Shown here one piece after another: positions 24,290 through 32,396 of a stretch of DNA of 64,000 nucleotides (within the stretch, counting starts at the first letter, position 1; every line of letters starts with the position of its first letter). The translations under genes were made by a program, and so were the position numbers. The notes under the pieces were generated by a model, which worked only from the letters and a program-made list of their open reading frames with translations, was not told where the DNA came from and did not search any database. The DNA is from Verrucomicrobiota bacterium (GTDB lineage: Bacteria; Verrucomicrobiota; Verrucomicrobiia; Chthoniobacterales; Terrimicrobiaceae). The DNA is taken from contig JAGWWS010000011.1 of NCBI GenBank assembly GCA_018970255.1, forward strand, positions 1-64,000, in the 5' to 3' direction.

Positions 24290-24997
24290 ATGCCGTCCAG
24301 CGCCAAAGAAAAAATCATCGTCGCCGTCGATGCGCCTGACGCCGGAGCCGCTCTGGAACTGGCTCGCCCGCTTCTCGGCGAGGGTTGCCTCTTTAAAATC
24401 GGGCTCCAACTTTTCACCGCCGAGGGACCATCCATCGTCGAAAAATTCCGCGCCCTCGGCGCCCGCGTTTTTCTCGACCTGAAATTCCACGACATCCCGA
24501 ACACCGCCCGTGAAGCGATGCACTCCGCCACGCGCCTCGGCGTGGAAATGGCGACCATCCACCTCGCCGGCGGACCGCGCATGGTCTCCGATGCCGTTGC
24601 CGCCGCCCAGGGCACACCCACACTCGTCCTCGGCGTGACCGTCCTCACGAGCATGGACGCCGCCTCGCTCCAAGCCGTGGGCGTGGAATCCGAGCCCGAA
24701 GCCCAGGTCCTGCGCCTCGCCGGGATGGGATTGGAAAACGGTCTGCGCGGCGTCGTCGCCAGCCCGCTCGAAATCGCACCGCTCCGCGCCAAGTTTGGAA
24801 ATTCCCTCAAAATCGTGACGCCCGGCGTGCGCCTCGGCGGCAGCGACCATGGCGACCAAAAACGCGTGATGACCCCAGCCGATGCCATTCGCGCCGGAGC
24901 CGATTTCCTCGTCATCGGTCGCCCCATCACCGGAGCCGCCTCGCCGCTCGAAGCGCTCCGCTCCATCGCCTCCGAGATGGAAGCCGCTATGGCATGA
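24290..24997 (+). CDS. pyrF: Orotidine 5'-phosphate decarboxylase
   Basis: A 235-residue PyrF. VAVDAPDAGAALELARPL opens the barrel, FLDLKFHDIPNT carries the catalytic Asp-Lys-Asp group, and TPGVRLGGSDHGDQKRVMTP holds the phosphate-binding site. It makes UMP from OMP. ATG 24290 gives the family N-terminus; longer frames run into ispE. It ends in an ATGA overlap with the chloride channel gene. It is separate from the pyrR-pyrB-pyrC group. Confidence 0.95.
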   Translation: MPSSAKEKIIVAVDAPDAGAALELARPLLGEGCLFKIGLQLFTAEGPSIVEKFRALGARVFLDLKFHDIPNTAREAMHSATRLGVEMATIHLAGGPRMVSDAVAAAQGTPTLVLGVTVLTSMDAASLQAVGVESEPEAQVLRLAGMGLENGLRGVVASPLEIAPLRAKFGNSLKIVTPGVRLGGSDHGDQKRVMTPADAIRAGADFLVIGRPITGAASPLEALRSIASEMEAAMA

Positions 24998-26307
24998 CGC
25001 CCCCCGTCAACCTCCCCGAAGAATTTCCCACCCGCCCCCGCGAGTCGCTCCTTCTCATCGCCGGAGCCACCCTCGTCGGAGCCGCCACAGGATTTGTGGG
25101 AGTCGCATTCCTCCGCGCGCTGGAATTCGGCAACCAACTCCGCATCGGCGCCACGAATTCCCTCGCCCACCTCCCCGCCGGCTCGGGTCTCGCCATTTTC
25201 GCAGTGGGCACGGGCGCCTGCGCCGCCTTCGCGGCATGGCTCGTCCTCCGCTTCTCGCCAAACGCCGCCGGCAGCGGCATCCCCTACGTCGAAAAAATCC
25301 TGCGCGGTCCTGGCGAGCCCGACCACCGCTTCGTCCTCCCCGTGAAATTCCTCGGCGGCTTCATCGCGCTCTCCTCGGGGCTCGTCCTCGGTCGCGAAGG
25401 TCCTTTGGTGCAAATGGGAGCCGTCATTGGCGAACGCATCGGGCGGTTTTTCAAAGGCGTCGAAAACGCCTGGAAGCCGCTCATGGCTGCGGGAGCGGGC
25501 GCCGGGGTCGCCACCGCCTTCAACGCCCCCGTCGGCGGCACCATTTTCATCCTCGAGGAGGTCCTCAAAAAAGCCACGCCCCTCGCCTTCGCGCTCGCAG
25601 CGGCGGCGGCGGTTTCCTCGGCGGTCGTCCAACGCGGCATCTTCGGCATGGGAGCCGATTACTCGGTCCCCGGCGCCCCGGCGGGTCCGGTGGAAAACAT
25701 CTGGCTCTACGCTGCGCTCGGCATCGCCCTCGGCGCCCTCGGCGTGCTCTACAACCGCCTCATGCTCTCGCTCGTTTCCCCCCGCAGCCTCCTCAAAAAA
25801 ATCCCAGCCATCCCGCGCGCACTCGCCATCGGGGCGCTGGTGGGAACCGTCGGCTGGTTCCTGCCCGACGACTTCTCCGGCGGCGACGCGCTCACCCAAC
25901 AAATCCTCTCCGGCTACGGCACCTTCGCCCTCCTTGCCACCATCGCCCTCGCGAGGTTTTTCACCGGACCGCTCAGCTACGCCGCAGGCACGCCCGGCGG
26001 GCTTTTCGCCCCGGTGGTCGCACTTGGCGCACTCCTCGGAGCCGCCACGGGATTGCTTCTCCACGCCGCCTCGCCGGAACTCGCCCCCTCGCCCGCCGCA
26101 TTCGCCGTCGCAGGCATGGCGGCATTTTTCACCGCCACCATCCGCGCCCCGCTCACAGGCATCGTGATTTGCCTCGAGATGACCGGTTGCTACCAACTCT
26201 TCCTCCCCATGCTCGCCGCCTGCCTCGGCGCCTACGCCACTTCCATCCTGCTTCGCGGCGAACCCATTTACGACGCCCTCGCCGCACAGGCACAGGCGAA
26301 GGTTTGA
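24994..26307 (+). CDS. ClC-type chloride channel/antiporter
   Basis: A 437-residue polytopic membrane protein. The ion-pathway motifs are GSGIP (about residue 93), GREGPLVQMG with the gating Glu (about 136), and GGLFAPVVALGA (about 335). TIFILEEVLKK has a Glu where many transporters carry the inner proton Glu. It is likely a H+/Cl- or anion antiporter. No CBS domains follow. It is translationally coupled to pyrF by overlap, which looks like packing rather than shared function. Confidence 0.93.
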   Translation: MTPPVNLPEEFPTRPRESLLLIAGATLVGAATGFVGVAFLRALEFGNQLRIGATNSLAHLPAGSGLAIFAVGTGACAAFAAWLVLRFSPNAAGSGIPYVEKILRGPGEPDHRFVLPVKFLGGFIALSSGLVLGREGPLVQMGAVIGERIGRFFKGVENAWKPLMAAGAGAGVATAFNAPVGGTIFILEEVLKKATPLAFALAAAAAVSSAVVQRGIFGMGADYSVPGAPAGPVENIWLYAALGIALGALGVLYNRLMLSLVSPRSLLKKIPAIPRALAIGALVGTVGWFLPDDFSGGDALTQQILSGYGTFALLATIALARFFTGPLSYAAGTPGGLFAPVVALGALLGAATGLLLHAASPELAPSPAAFAVAGMAAFFTATIRAPLTGIVICLEMTGCYQLFLPMLAACLGAYATSILLRGEPIYDALAAQAQAKV

Positions 26308-26338
26308 AAATTCCCGCCGCGCGCCGATACTCGCCGCC

Positions 26339-26758
26339 ATGGCAAACAAATACCCGCGCTCGCCCCAGGAAACCCTCGGTGGAATCGTCTACATCGCCCG
26401 CATGGTCGAAAAAATCCGCCTCATGGCTGCTGGCGAACTCCACCCGGACCTCCACGCCAACCTCGGCAAGGGCTTCGACGAACGCGCCGCCACCTTCCTC
26501 GGCGTGGATTACAATTCGCTCGCCGAACGCGTGCGCGCCGGCGGCACCGACGCCGAGATCCTCGAGTGGTGTTTCGAAAACGGCAGGCGCCCGACCGAGG
26601 AGCAAATCGAGGTCTGGAACGGATTCATGCTCAAGCGCGGTTGGAACGACGAACTCGTCCCCACCCTGCTCCGCCGCAAGAAAGAGAGCGGCTTCGAGCA
26701 CCGCGACGAAATCCAGACGATGTTCCAATACATCGACGCCGACGAGGGTCGCCTTTGA
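26339..26758 (+). CDS. DUF5069 family protein
   Basis: A 139-residue soluble protein. YPRSPQETLGGIVYIARMVE and LHANLGKGFDERAATFLGVD are the signature of DUF5069, known mainly from Verrucomicrobiota and related phyla. It is mostly helical with many charged residues and has no signal peptide. Function is unknown. It begins 31 bases after the ClC gene and precedes the metallo-beta-lactamase nuclease on the same strand. Confidence 0.8.
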   Translation: MANKYPRSPQETLGGIVYIARMVEKIRLMAAGELHPDLHANLGKGFDERAATFLGVDYNSLAERVRAGGTDAEILEWCFENGRRPTEEQIEVWNGFMLKRGWNDELVPTLLRRKKESGFEHRDEIQTMFQYIDADEGRL

Positions 26759-26815
26759 ACCGGGGCGGTTTTTAGGGTTGAGCGCGGCGCCCCGCTCCAG
26801 CACCCTCCGCCCTTC

Positions 26816-28189
26816 ATGGAATTCGTCAACCTCACGCGCCACGCGGGCATCGGCGCGAACTCCTATTGGCTGCGGGTTGGCGGAAAAAGCATCATCCTTG
26901 ATGCCGGGTCGGACCCCAAGGTCGACGGTCTCGGCACCACGCCCGATTTCTCGCCCGTGCCCGAGGGCAGCGTCGATGCCATCATCATCACCCACGCGCA
27001 CCAGGACCATATCGGCTCCCTGCCGTTCCTGACGCGCCGCGAGCCCCAGTGCCCGGTCTTCCTCACCGAGCCCACCGCGCACATCACCGAAATCATGCTC
27101 CACAATTCCGTGAGCGTGATGACCCGCCAGCGCGACGAGCTGAACCTCCCCGAATACCCGCTCTACACGCACCGCGGCGTCGATTTTTGCGAACAACAAT
27201 GGGTCCGCTGCGCGCTCCGCAAGCGCTTCAACCTCTCCGGCGAGCCTTCCGAGGACGACAACGAAGTCACCTTCGAGTTTTACCACGCCGGGCACATCCT
27301 CGGTTCCGCCGGCGTCCTCATCCGCCACGCCGGGCGCTCGTTTTTCTACACCGGCGATGTGAATTTCGAAAACCAGACGCTCATGACCGGCGCGGAATTC
27401 CCCGAGGAAGGCGTGGACATCCTGCTCATGGAAACCACGCGCGGCGACTCGCCCCCGCCCACCGGCTTCACCCGCGCCGCCGAAGAGGAACGCTTCTGCC
27501 GCCGCGTCTCGAAAGCCATCTCGCAGGGCGGCACCGTCACCATCCCCGTTTTCGCCCTCGGGAAAACCCAGGAAGTCCTCGCCATGCTCTGGAAAATGCG
27601 GCTCCGCGGCGAACTCGGGAACATCCCCATCTACATCGGCGGGCTCAGCGTGAAGGTCACCACCGTCTACGACGCCCTCGCGAAAAATTCCATCCGCAGC
27701 CACCCCGAACTCCAAATCCTCCAGGAACTCGCCCCCTATGTCCTCTCCGGGCGCGAAATCGCCGAGGCGGTCCCCCGCAAGCGCGCCATCTACGCCCTCT
27801 CCAGCGGCATGATGACCGAGCACACCCTCTCGAACATCTTCGCCCGCCGCGTCCTCCCCGACCAGCACCAGAGCCTGTTCTTTGTTGGTTACTCGGACCC
27901 CGACTCCCCCGCCGGGAAAGTCCGCGCCTCCGCCCCCGGCAGCCATGTCGACCTGGACGAAGGGCACAAAAACATCCCCATCCACTGCAGCATCGCCGAA
28001 TTCCAATTCAGCGCCCACTCCAGCCGCGACACCCTGCGGAACTACGCCCTACTCCTGCGCCCCTCGACCATCCTGTTGGTCCACGGCGACAAACCCGCCA
28101 CCGACTGGTTCCAACTCGCCCTCTTCAAGGAACTCGAAGGCACCGAAGTCTTCACCCCCGACCCCGGCCGCAAATACAAACTCGGGTAG
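26816..28189 (+). CDS. Beta-CASP metallo-beta-lactamase RNA nuclease
   Basis: A 457-residue protein of the CPSF73/RNase-J-like group. THAHQDHIGSLPF gives the HxHxDH metal site, HAGHILGSAG the next His, and FYTGDVNFENQTL the bridging Asp. TIPVFALGKTQEVLAML and the C-terminal FSAHSSRD with LVHGDKPA complete the beta-CASP pattern. It should cleave RNA in the cytoplasm. No KH domain is seen. It starts 57 bases after the DUF5069 gene and is followed by a hairpin repeat. Confidence 0.9.
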   Translation: MEFVNLTRHAGIGANSYWLRVGGKSIILDAGSDPKVDGLGTTPDFSPVPEGSVDAIIITHAHQDHIGSLPFLTRREPQCPVFLTEPTAHITEIMLHNSVSVMTRQRDELNLPEYPLYTHRGVDFCEQQWVRCALRKRFNLSGEPSEDDNEVTFEFYHAGHILGSAGVLIRHAGRSFFYTGDVNFENQTLMTGAEFPEEGVDILLMETTRGDSPPPTGFTRAAEEERFCRRVSKAISQGGTVTIPVFALGKTQEVLAMLWKMRLRGELGNIPIYIGGLSVKVTTVYDALAKNSIRSHPELQILQELAPYVLSGREIAEAVPRKRAIYALSSGMMTEHTLSNIFARRVLPDQHQSLFFVGYSDPDSPAGKVRASAPGSHVDLDEGHKNIPIHCSIAEFQFSAHSSRDTLRNYALLLRPSTILLVHGDKPATDWFQLALFKELEGTEVFTPDPGRKYKLG

Positions 28190-28226
28190 AAACCCACGCG
28201 GATTTCCCTTGCCAAAAACGCGTCCC

Positions 28227-28277
28227 AGAAGGGCGCTGCCCGTCAGCGCCGGAGCGATTTCCCCAGCCCCGACGATG
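28227..28277. repeat. Half copy of the paired-hairpin repeat, copy B
   Basis: One clean stem GGCGCTG-CCCGT-CAGCGCC lies 38 bases 3' of the nuclease stop, with a degenerate second half up to about 28273. It may act as a transcript end. The gap 28190-28418 holds no gene otherwise. Confidence 0.6.
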
Positions 28278-28418
28278 CAGCGCCAAAAAAACCCGCCTCA
28301 TTAGTCCCTCCCTCATAATGGCCTTAAATCCACTCGAAGCTTTCGACTTTCCGCAACGCAGTTTCGAAAATGCAGGGAAGGTATTGCCGCATTTGAAAAA
28401 GAGTGTATTTTTTCAAGT

Positions 28419-28679
28419 GTGGAGTTCGAATATGACCCGACAAAAAGCGCCGCAAATCTTGCAAAGCATGGGATCGATTTCGGGCAAATCCAAAAGCTCT
28501 GGGATGGAAAAGTCGTTGCTGCTCCGGCAAGGGACAGTTCGGAGCAACGATTGCTCGCAATTGGGCAGTTGGATTCGAAGTTTTGGACAGTAATTATCAC
28601 GCTAAGAAACAGTAAAATCCGAATCATCAGCGCACGGAGGAGTCGAAAAAATGAAATCAAAAACTACAAAAACGCCTAA
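28419..28679 (+). CDS. brnT: BrnT-type toxin
   Basis: An 86-residue protein. EFEYDPTKSAANLAKHGIDF opens the BrnT fold, with RLLAIGQLDSKFWTVIITLR and IRIISARRSRKNE closing it; the ARR...E end is the catalytic region of this RelE-like ribonuclease. It starts with GTG 28419. The antitoxin follows and overlaps by 29 bases, toxin first as is usual for BrnTA. AT-richer than its neighbours, suggesting transfer. Confidence 0.82.
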   Translation: MEFEYDPTKSAANLAKHGIDFGQIQKLWDGKVVAAPARDSSEQRLLAIGQLDSKFWTVIITLRNSKIRIISARRSRKNEIKNYKNA

Positions 28680-28926
28680 CGCCACTGCCTCCGCAAAATT
28701 GGAGGAACGGTTCGACGCCGGCAAGGACATCAGCGGCTACTTTGATTTCTCCCGGGCCATTGTGTGGGGCGGAAAGCGCGCCGGAGCCGGACGAAAACCC
28801 CTTGGCAAAGTGCGCAAACAAGTCCTCCTCTCAAAGGCGGCGGTCAAAAAAATCCACGCAATCGCAAAAAGGAAAAAAGAGAGCTTCTCCTCGGTCATCG
28901 AGAAAGCCTGTGCAGCCCTCGGATAA
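28651..28926 (+). CDS. BrnA-like antitoxin
   Basis: A 91-residue protein encoded right after and overlapping the BrnT toxin. EERFDAGKDISGYFDF is the toxin-contacting segment seen in BrnA-like/CopG antitoxins. The C-terminal VRKQVLLSKAAVKKIHAIAKRKK is basic and could fold as ribbon-helix-helix DNA-binding. The GGKRAGAGRKP linker is unusual for BrnA. Family assignment rests on position and these two features. Confidence 0.7.
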   Translation: MKSKTTKTPNATASAKLEERFDAGKDISGYFDFSRAIVWGGKRAGAGRKPLGKVRKQVLLSKAAVKKIHAIAKRKKESFSSVIEKACAALG

Positions 28927-29039
28927 GCGCAAAACCCACCAGACTGACGTATCGACTTATTGCCATAAGTCCATAAGACCGCAGCAGAGTTGAGCGCCTT
29001 CCTACTTTTGCTGCAACAGCTCCGGCAAACCATCCCACC

Positions 29040-29672
29040 TCACCTCTGCGACACCGGCGTGTGCAGTTCGAGCCTCACCTCATACTGCGCGCCGATTTCC
29101 ACAAACTTCCTCCGCACCGGCACGCCCAACACCTGCCTCACCATCCCCTCCTCCAGTCCGTCGCACTCGGGAAACGTCTTGTGAAGGGCTCGCCAGGGCG
29201 AGTGTCGCTCCACCACCGCCGTTCCCGGATCGCACTCCGCCATGCATCCCTCCGCATCTCGCAACTTCGCAAATGCCTCGAGTTTCTCCGCAAGACCGGC
29301 GCCAGCCGGAATCTGCGAGCGGTATTTCTCCCCGCGTTCCTGGAAATACAAAAACAGCAACTTTCCCGCAGTCGCCGCGCCGAACAAATTCTGCGCGTGC
29401 TTTAACAACGCGATCGCCGCCGCATTGTCATCATCCTCGAACCACGCCTGCCCTCGCCGCGTCAGCGAATAAACCAACAGCGGCCGCCCCTTGCCCCGGT
29501 GCACATTCCTGCTTGAGAGCAACCCGCGCGCCTCGAGCGCGAGACAATGCTCCTTCGCCCCCATGTAACTGCACTCGAGCCGGGCCGCCACATCGCGCAC
29601 ATGCAACGGCCCCGCCCCCTTGATCGTCCTCAAAACCTCATCCTGCCTGCAGGTGGTTTTCGGGGGATTCAT
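29040..29672 (-). CDS. Winged-helix transcriptional regulator (SufR/COG2345-like)
   Basis: A 210-residue regulator. Residues 8-70 form a winged helix-turn-helix (DEVLRTIKGAGPLHVRDVAA, LECSYMGAKEHCLALEARGL). The rest resembles the sensor half of SufR/COG2345 proteins (VVERHSPWRALHKTFPECDG, RQVLGVPVRRKFVEIG). Most Cys ligands expected for an iron-sulfur cluster are missing. Start ATG 29672 is 13 bases after the gpsA stop, so it is probably the last gene of plsY-gpsA transcription or an own unit. Its targets are unknown. Confidence 0.72.
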   Translation of the reverse strand: MNPPKTTCRQDEVLRTIKGAGPLHVRDVAARLECSYMGAKEHCLALEARGLLSSRNVHRGKGRPLLVYSLTRRGQAWFEDDDNAAAIALLKHAQNLFGAATAGKLLFLYFQERGEKYRSQIPAGAGLAEKLEAFAKLRDAEGCMAECDPGTAVVERHSPWRALHKTFPECDGLEEGMVRQVLGVPVRRKFVEIGAQYEVRLELHTPVSQR

Positions 29673-29685
29673 CGCGCAGGAAATT

Positions 29686-30708
29686 TCAACCGGCAGCCGC
29701 GGCGCGTTTTTCTTCGTTCTCGGGCTTGGGCGGCCGCCCGAGCAGCGTGGATAGGGACTCCATCGGCGGCTTGCCTTCGTGCACCACCGAAAAAACCTCG
29801 GCCGTGATCGGCGCATCGATGCCGAAGCGCCCGGCGCATTGGCAGGCACTCCGCACCGTGGGCACCCCTTCGGCCACCGTGCGCACCGAAGCCACGATGT
29901 CGGGCACTTTTTCCCCGCGGCCGACCCGCTCGCCGAATGCCCTGTTGCGGCTCTTCCCGCTGAAGCAGGTCACCATCAAATCCCCCATCCCGCTCAACCC
30001 GAAAAAAGTCTCCTTCCGCCCGCCGAGCGCCACGCCGAGCCTGGTCATCTCGGCGAGCGAACGCGTCACCAGCGCGGCCTTGGCATTGTCGCCCATGCCG
30101 AACCCGTCGGAAACCCCGGCCGCAATCGCATAAATATTCTTCAGCGCACCGCCGAGTTGGATCCCCGTCACATCGTCGCTCGTGTAGGCGCGGAATCCTT
30201 TCACCGAAAAAACCCGCTGCAGCGGTTCGAGCAAATCCACATGCGCGCTCCCCACCACGCTGGCGGCGGGAATGCGCCGGGCGACCTCTTGCGCGAGGTT
30301 GGGTCCCGAGAGCACAGCCATTCGGCATTGCGGCAGGCACTCGCCGAGCACCTGCCCCATGAGTTTCCCCGAATCAAACTCGATCCCCTTGGTGCAAGAA
30401 ACCACCGGCACGCCGTTGGCCAAATCCAGCGCCGCCAATTGCCCCGCCACACCTCGCATCGATTTTGAAGGCACCGCCACCACGAAGAGCGATGCCCCGC
30501 GCAAACCACCCATCTCGGAAGTCGCCCGCACATTGGCCGGAAGCCCGATGCCGGGCAGGTAAACTTCGTTGCTGCGCTTTCCGTTCATCCCCTCCGCCAC
30601 TTCGGGGCTATGCGCCCACACATCCACCGGCACGCCATGCTCGGCCAGCAACACCGCCAGCGCCGTCCCCCAGCTCCCGCCCCCGATCACAGCGATCCTG
30701 TCGAACAT
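29686..30708 (-). CDS. gpsA: Glycerol-3-phosphate dehydrogenase (NAD(P)+)
   Basis: A 340-residue GpsA. IAVIGGGSWGTALAVLLAEH is the nucleotide site, SCTKGIEFDSG and VLSGPNLAQEVA the next motifs, and LKNIYAIAAGVSDGFGMGDN carries the catalytic Lys. It makes sn-glycerol 3-phosphate for phospholipids. It begins one base after the plsY... stop region on the same strand; plsY, the first acyltransferase, is directly upstream, which makes a lipid-precursor pair. The C-terminus is lysine/alanine-rich. Confidence 0.95.
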   Translation of the reverse strand: MFDRIAVIGGGSWGTALAVLLAEHGVPVDVWAHSPEVAEGMNGKRSNEVYLPGIGLPANVRATSEMGGLRGASLFVVAVPSKSMRGVAGQLAALDLANGVPVVSCTKGIEFDSGKLMGQVLGECLPQCRMAVLSGPNLAQEVARRIPAASVVGSAHVDLLEPLQRVFSVKGFRAYTSDDVTGIQLGGALKNIYAIAAGVSDGFGMGDNAKAALVTRSLAEMTRLGVALGGRKETFFGLSGMGDLMVTCFSGKSRNRAFGERVGRGEKVPDIVASVRTVAEGVPTVRSACQCAGRFGIDAPITAEVFSVVHEGKPPMESLSTLLGRPPKPENEEKRAAAAG

Positions 30709-30709
30709 C

Positions 30710-31351
30710 TCAGGCGGCCTCCGTCCGTTTTTTTTCGAAGCGTTTTTCCGTCCCGTCCACCAACCGCCCGATGTTCCCCTTGTGCCTCCACACCGCCAGC
30801 AGGCACATCGCCAGCGCGATCCCCGCCCTCAACCCGTCGCACTCGCCGCGCAGCCACAAAACCCCCGCGCTCGCCGGCAGCGCCACAGCCGCCCCCAGCG
30901 AAGCCACCGAGACATACCGCGTGGAATAAAAAAGGACCACCCACACCGCGAGGCCGCTCCCGAAAACCACCGGCGGGAAAAGCGCCAGCATGATGCCCGC
31001 CGCCGTGGCAATCCCCTTCCCGCCCTGGAACCGCAGCCACACCGGGTAAGTGTGCCCGGCCATCGCGGCGATCGCCGCCACCACCCCGGCCACGATCACT
31101 CCGTGCTCGGCCTCGCCGTATCCCACGCCCGCCACGAAAAACGCCAGCATCACGGCCGCCCAACCCTTCGCCGCATCGAGCGCGAACACACTGTAGCCCC
31201 AACCCTTCCCAAGCACGCGCAGCGCGTTCGTCGCCCCGGTGTTGCCGCTCCCCTCCTTCCTCAAATCCACGCCGTTGAGCTTCCCCGCGAGGAATCCCCA
31301 CGGGACCGATCCCAGAAAATAGGCCAGCACGGCGGAGATCAAATACGGCAT
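30710..31351 (-). CDS. plsY: Glycerol-3-phosphate acyltransferase
   Basis: A 213-residue integral membrane protein with about five segments. GSVPWGFLAGK, LRKEGSGNTGATNALRVLGK and FQGGKGIATAAGIM are the three conserved PlsY motifs. It transfers an acyl group from acyl-phosphate to glycerol 3-phosphate. ATG 31351 is used; the frame is open to 31447 but that leader is basic and not family-like. It is followed by gpsA with one base between, so supply and use of G3P are co-encoded. Confidence 0.93.
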   Translation of the reverse strand: MPYLISAVLAYFLGSVPWGFLAGKLNGVDLRKEGSGNTGATNALRVLGKGWGYSVFALDAAKGWAAVMLAFFVAGVGYGEAEHGVIVAGVVAAIAAMAGHTYPVWLRFQGGKGIATAAGIMLALFPPVVFGSGLAVWVVLFYSTRYVSVASLGAAVALPASAGVLWLRGECDGLRAGIALAMCLLAVWRHKGNIGRLVDGTEKRFEKKRTEAA

Positions 31352-31458
31352 CGGGCGAATGAATTGTCTCCCCCGCCCGATCCCCTCAAGAAAATTCCGG
31401 CAAACCCGGCGCGACTTCCCGCTTGGCACGCGCCGCGATTTTCCCATGATAGCGGCAA

Positions 31459-32394
31459 ATGGCAGTTCAACCCCCGCGCACCCTCCGCGCGCTCCTCACC
31501 GAAATCGGCCCCGTCGACCAGGTCGGCATCGAAGAGCGCGTGGCCAAATACACCACCCGGTCGATCAAAAAAGCCTCCAAGGTCCAGGCCCTCAAACTCG
31601 CCGTCTCGATGGTCGATCTCACCACCCTCGAAGGCAAGGACACCCCCGGCAAAGTCGCCTCGCTGTGCCTCAAAGCCCTGCACCCGCATGACGATCCGAC
31701 CATTCCCTCGACCGCCGCGGTCTGCGTTTACCCGCGCCTCGTCAAGCACGCCAAAAAACTCCTCCGCAACTCTCCGGTGAAAATCGCCTCCGTGGCGACC
31801 GCCTTCCCCTCCGGCCAGGCCCCGCTCGAAACCCGCCTCGCCGAAGTCCGCGCCGCCGTCGAGGACGGAGCCGACGAGATCGACATGGTCATCAGCCGCG
31901 GCGCCTTCCTCGCCGGCGAACTCGCCCTCGTGCAGGACGAAATCTCCGCCGTCCGCGAAGCCTGCGGCCCCGCCACGCTCAAGGTCATCCTCGAGACCAG
32001 TGAACTCGAAACCTACGACAACATCCGCGCCGCCTCTTTCCTCGCCATGCGCGTCCTCCGCCCGGGCGACTTCATCAAAACCAGCACCGGCAAGACCTCC
32101 TCGAACGCCACCCTCGGCAACAACCAGGTCATGCTCGACGCCATCCGCGACTTCTATTTGGAAACCGGCACGCCCATCGCCATGAAGCCCGCCGGCGGCA
32201 TCCGCACCGCGAAGCAAGCCATCCAATTCCTCATCGCCGTCAAAGAAACCCTCGGCGACGCCTGGCTGAACAACGCCCGCTACCGCTTCGGCGCCTCCGC
32301 CCTCCTCAACGACCTCCTCCGCCAACTCGCCAAGGAAAAAACCGGCGCCTACCAGGCCCCATACTCCTTCACCGAAGCCTCCGGAAGCTACTGA
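31459..32394 (+). CDS. deoC: Deoxyribose-phosphate aldolase
   Basis: A 311-residue DeoC. DFIKTSTGK carries the Schiff-base Lys (about residue 206), AMKPAGGIRTAKQA the second Lys, and VCVYPRLVKHAKK the N-terminal motif. It splits deoxyribose 5-phosphate into glyceraldehyde 3-phosphate and acetaldehyde. Length is typical of the long DeoC form. An aldehyde dehydrogenase starts 2 bases downstream and would oxidise the acetaldehyde. It is divergent from plsY with about 107 bases between starts. Confidence 0.94.
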   Translation: MAVQPPRTLRALLTEIGPVDQVGIEERVAKYTTRSIKKASKVQALKLAVSMVDLTTLEGKDTPGKVASLCLKALHPHDDPTIPSTAAVCVYPRLVKHAKKLLRNSPVKIASVATAFPSGQAPLETRLAEVRAAVEDGADEIDMVISRGAFLAGELALVQDEISAVREACGPATLKVILETSELETYDNIRAASFLAMRVLRPGDFIKTSTGKTSSNATLGNNQVMLDAIRDFYLETGTPIAMKPAGGIRTAKQAIQFLIAVKETLGDAWLNNARYRFGASALLNDLLRQLAKEKTGAYQAPYSFTEASGSY

Positions 32395-32396
32395 CC

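Noticed and set aside
26153-28018. 621-codon minus-strand frame opposite DUF5069 and the beta-CASP nuclease
   Set aside because: Composition is that of an antisense shadow; the sense genes carry intact active sites.
31425-31445. TTGGCACGC before deoC as a sigma-54 promoter
   Set aside because: The -24 half fits, but there is no GC at the required ten-base spacing.
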